Below, piece after piece: positions 62,342 through 64,000 of a DNA stretch of 64,000 bases. Positions within the stretch are counted from its first letter, which is position 1, and every line of letters starts with the position of its first letter. The notes beneath the pieces were generated by a model. The model was not told where the DNA came from and did no database searches. It worked only from the letters and a program-made list of their open reading frames with translations. The DNA comes from Hymenobacter actinosclerus (GTDB taxonomy: Bacteria > Bacteroidota > Bacteroidia > Cytophagales > Hymenobacteraceae). A program made the translations under genes and the position numbers. The stretch lies in contig NZ_FOHS01000004.1 of the NCBI RefSeq assembly GCF_900111515.1, positions 62,001 through 126,000 of the forward strand, read 5' to 3'.

Positions 62342-62448
62342 ACTTAGCGCTGAAGGTGATGGGAATATACGGGAGTCGTTCCGGAACGGTCGTTTTGCCG
62401 GCCGGGCAGGAAGCTGCCGTTCAGCAACGCGCCGGCCGCAACAAGCAG
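62342..62448 (-). pseudogene. Remnant of a fifth TonB-C-terminal-domain gene
   Basis: On the minus strand one frame reads LLVAAGALLNGSFLPGRQND and a second, one frame over, reads ERLPYIPITFSAK. Together they match the ends of the neighbouring paralogues (LLGGHFTPTGRKG... to SYIIPITFSAK). The two halves are out of frame, two TAG codons lie just upstream, and the normal stop is missing. It is a decayed 3' end. Confidence 0.6.
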
Positions 62449-62498
62449 CTACTAATACACCACCGCGCCGCTGCTCCAAGGTGCGTGCCCGCACCCGG

Positions 62499-63299
62499 CT
62501 ACTTGGAACTCGTGGGCTCCTCGTCGGTCCAGAACTCGCGGCCCTCGGTGTCGATGTAGCCGATGCTGCCCGAGGGCGTTTGCACCCGCGCCACGCCGCC
62601 GAAGAACGGCGCGGCCCGCAGGTAGCGCGGCTCGATGAGGCGGTGGCCTTCGGGACCGAGGTAGCCCCAGCGGCCGTTCTGGTGCACGGCCACCAGCAGA
62701 GGGCTGCCGCCGCGGCGCACCGAGTCGTACTGCACGGGCTGCACCAGCTTGCCGCGGCTGTCGAGCACGCCCCACTTCGGGCCCTGGCGCACCAGCAGCA
62801 GGCCGTTGTAGTTGTCCTTTATTTCGTCGTAGATGGCCGGCACGCGCGCCGCGCCCACCGTGAAGCGGAAGCCCACCTTGCCGTCGGGGCCGCGCACCAC
62901 GTCGCCCTGTTCGAGCGGGTCCTCCTCCTTGTCGGCCGGCACCTCGTCGGGGGGCAGCCGGCGGCCGGCAGGGTTGATGGCGAAGGTTTCGCCGCCGAGT
63001 CTGACGGTAGCCCGGTTGTCGCAGAAGTTACCGGCCTGCTCGTACTGGATTGGCGTAACGGGGCTGCCACTGCCGTCGATGTAGCCGTACAGGGTGCCTA
63101 TGCGTACCCAAGCCAGCTCGTCGGCGAAGGGGCCCGCCTCGTCGTAGCGGGCGGGCAGCACCAGGCGGCCCCGGCGGTCGGCGTAGCCCCAGTGGCGGCC
63201 CTGCCGGAAGGGCACCAGCCGGGCCTCGGTGGCCTGGGCCCGGGCCGCCAATGGCAGCAGCAGCACTGGTACCAGCAGCAAAAGCAGCACTCGTTTCAT
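62499..63299 (-). CDS. WG-repeat protein
   Basis: A 266-residue exported protein: signal peptide MKRVLLLLLVPVLLLPLAA-RA, then WG repeats each with a W/Y-G-Y/V-x-D/G core: HWGYADRRGRLVLPARYDEA, YGYIDGSGSPVTPIQYEQAG, KWGVLDSRGKLVQPVQYDSV, RWGYLGPEGHRLIEPRYLRA and IGYIDTEGREFW. WG repeats form beta structures of unknown role, often in surface or stress-linked proteins. It stands upstream of the TonB-like array on the same strand. Confidence 0.85.
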   Translation of the reverse strand: MKRVLLLLLVPVLLLPLAARAQATEARLVPFRQGRHWGYADRRGRLVLPARYDEAGPFADELAWVRIGTLYGYIDGSGSPVTPIQYEQAGNFCDNRATVRLGGETFAINPAGRRLPPDEVPADKEEDPLEQGDVVRGPDGKVGFRFTVGAARVPAIYDEIKDNYNGLLLVRQGPKWGVLDSRGKLVQPVQYDSVRRGGSPLLVAVHQNGRWGYLGPEGHRLIEPRYLRAAPFFGGVARVQTPSGSIGYIDTEGREFWTDEEPTSSK

Positions 63300-63452
63300 G
63301 GGCGGGGAAAGTGAGTGCCGACCGTAGCCTCACCCGGCGAAGATAGGCACTTTGGCTAAACCAAACCCCACCCAACCGGTTGATTCACGCGTTCTTCACT
63401 CCCCACCGGCCAGCTTGCCGGTTCGGGCCCGGCCACCCAACGGGCCGAGCCG

Positions 63453-63484
63453 TTGAAACTAACCCGCCAGTCGGCGTATCTTTG
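63453..63484 (+). promoter_or_regulatory. Bacteroidota-type promoter of the dioxygenase-like gene
   Basis: TTG at 63453-63455 and TATCTTTG at 63477-63484, spaced 21 nt, 40 bases before the ATG at 63524. Confidence 0.65.
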
Positions 63485-63523
63485 CACCCGCTTAACCGGG
63501 CGGTCGTCAACTCGTTTTACTCT

Positions 63524-64000
63524 ATGCCCTTATCTGTTCCTTATCCGCGCTTCACGCTGGCCGACCGGCTAACCCCGGAGCAGCTGGCTTTTTTCCAAGA
63601 ATACGGCTTTCTGCATTTCCGGGGCTTCGTGAGCCCCGACACGGTGGCCGAGCTGCTGCGCGCTTCCGAGCAGGTGCAGCAGCGCTGGCTGGCCGATGAG
63701 GTAAAGAAAGTAAACGGCGTGCCCATCAAGTACGGCAAGGACGTCGATGGGGCGCCCATTGTGCAGCGGTTTGCCTTCGCCTCGCACCACAGTCCCGTGC
63801 TGCACGAGTTTTTGCAGGACCCCCGCTTCACAGCCCTGTTTCCGCTGCTGGAAGCGCCCGGCGGCCGGGTGGGCGAAAACGAGAAGGACGGCCTCGTCAT
63901 CAACCACTACGTGAACATGGAGGGCTCGGAGTTCTCGCAGATGGGCTGGCACACCGACTCGCTGCGCGACGTGTTCTATGGCAAGAAAATCGGTCCTATG
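63524..64000 (+). CDS. Phytanoyl-CoA dioxygenase-like protein (partial)
   Basis: The first 159 residues of a gene cut by the right edge of the window. The N terminus reads RLTPEQLAFFQEYGFLHFRG, then FVSPDTVAELLRASEQVQQR, the usual opening of phytanoyl-CoA dioxygenase-family Fe(II)/2-oxoglutarate enzymes. GWHTDSLRDVFYG holds the HxD pair that binds iron. The distal His and the Arg that binds 2-oxoglutarate would lie beyond the window. The substrate is unknown. The start at 63524 follows a good promoter. Confidence 0.82.
   Translation, partial: MPLSVPYPRFTLADRLTPEQLAFFQEYGFLHFRGFVSPDTVAELLRASEQVQQRWLADEVKKVNGVPIKYGKDVDGAPIVQRFAFASHHSPVLHEFLQDPRFTALFPLLEAPGGRVGENEKDGLVINHYVNMEGSEFSQMGWHTDSLRDVFYGKKIGPM

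Noticed and set aside
1-64000. tRNA, rRNA or insertion-sequence transposase genes
   Set aside because: I looked for tRNA-like cloverleafs in the gaps and for transposase motifs in the proteins and found none; a covariance-model search would be needed to be sure.

Overview
The window looks like chromosomal DNA of a high-G+C member of the Bacteroidota, most likely Hymenobacter or a close relative (Cytophagales). Grounds seen in the sequence: several secreted proteins end in a type IX secretion (Por) sorting domain, promoters match the Bacteroidota pattern TTG-N18-21-TAnnTTTG, there is a TamB/TamL pair with the lipoprotein form of TamA, DUF5686, DUF4382 and TonB-C-terminal proteins are present, and the coding DNA is rich in G+C with one clear A+T-rich exception near 39.2-40.4 kb. 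The genus is inferred; no rRNA or tRNA gene was found.

Layout. 0-9 kb: the end of a coiled-coil-tailed protein, a DUF4382 lipoprotein, two alpha/beta hydrolases, a cyclase-family hydrolase, a DUF5686 outer-membrane protein and a thioredoxin-reductase-like flavoprotein. 9-16 kb: a large beta-helix adhesin-like protein with a T9SS tail and a two-CBM20 4-alpha-glucanotransferase. 16-26 kb: two divergent operons. One encodes a small membrane protein, an SPFH/SHOCT (YdjI-like) protein and two paralogous zinc-ribbon membrane proteins. The other encodes a SUKH-like protein, a 130-residue protein with a possible ubiquitin-like C-terminal half ending in Gly-Gly, a DUF4132 protein and a TPM-domain zinc-ribbon membrane protein. 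I regard this locus as the best candidate for an undescribed system: it resembles the Bacillus YdjG-YdjH-YdjI membrane complex with extra parts. 26-34 kb: tamB and tamL. 34-38 kb: a YdeP-type molybdopterin oxidoreductase, a DUF7009-like protein and fdhD. 38-40.4 kb: an uncharacterised gene, a repeat patch and an A+T-rich orphan gene. 40.4-48 kb: nrdA, CotH-like and metallophosphoesterase T9SS cargo, and nrdB. 48-52 kb: rplU, rpmA, ribD, prmC. 51.5-58 kb: nucleotide-sugar genes (acyltransferase, UDP-sugar dehydrogenase, galE, rmlB, a UDP-HexNAc epimerase, rmlA). 58-64 kb: a lipoprotein, HMG-CoA reductase, a decaying tandem array of TonB-C-terminal proteins, a WG-repeat protein and the start of a phytanoyl-CoA dioxygenase-like gene.

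Two genome-scale signals stand out. First, more than a dozen long inverted repeats (arms 18-90 bp, several families) sit directly at stop codons or in operon gaps. Some families recur within the window, and one supplies the last codons of a gene. Second, one TonB-like reading frame is interrupted three times by TAG, each where related proteins, as I recall them, often carry Gln, with no frameshift. All family names rest on reading motifs by eye; no database search was run.
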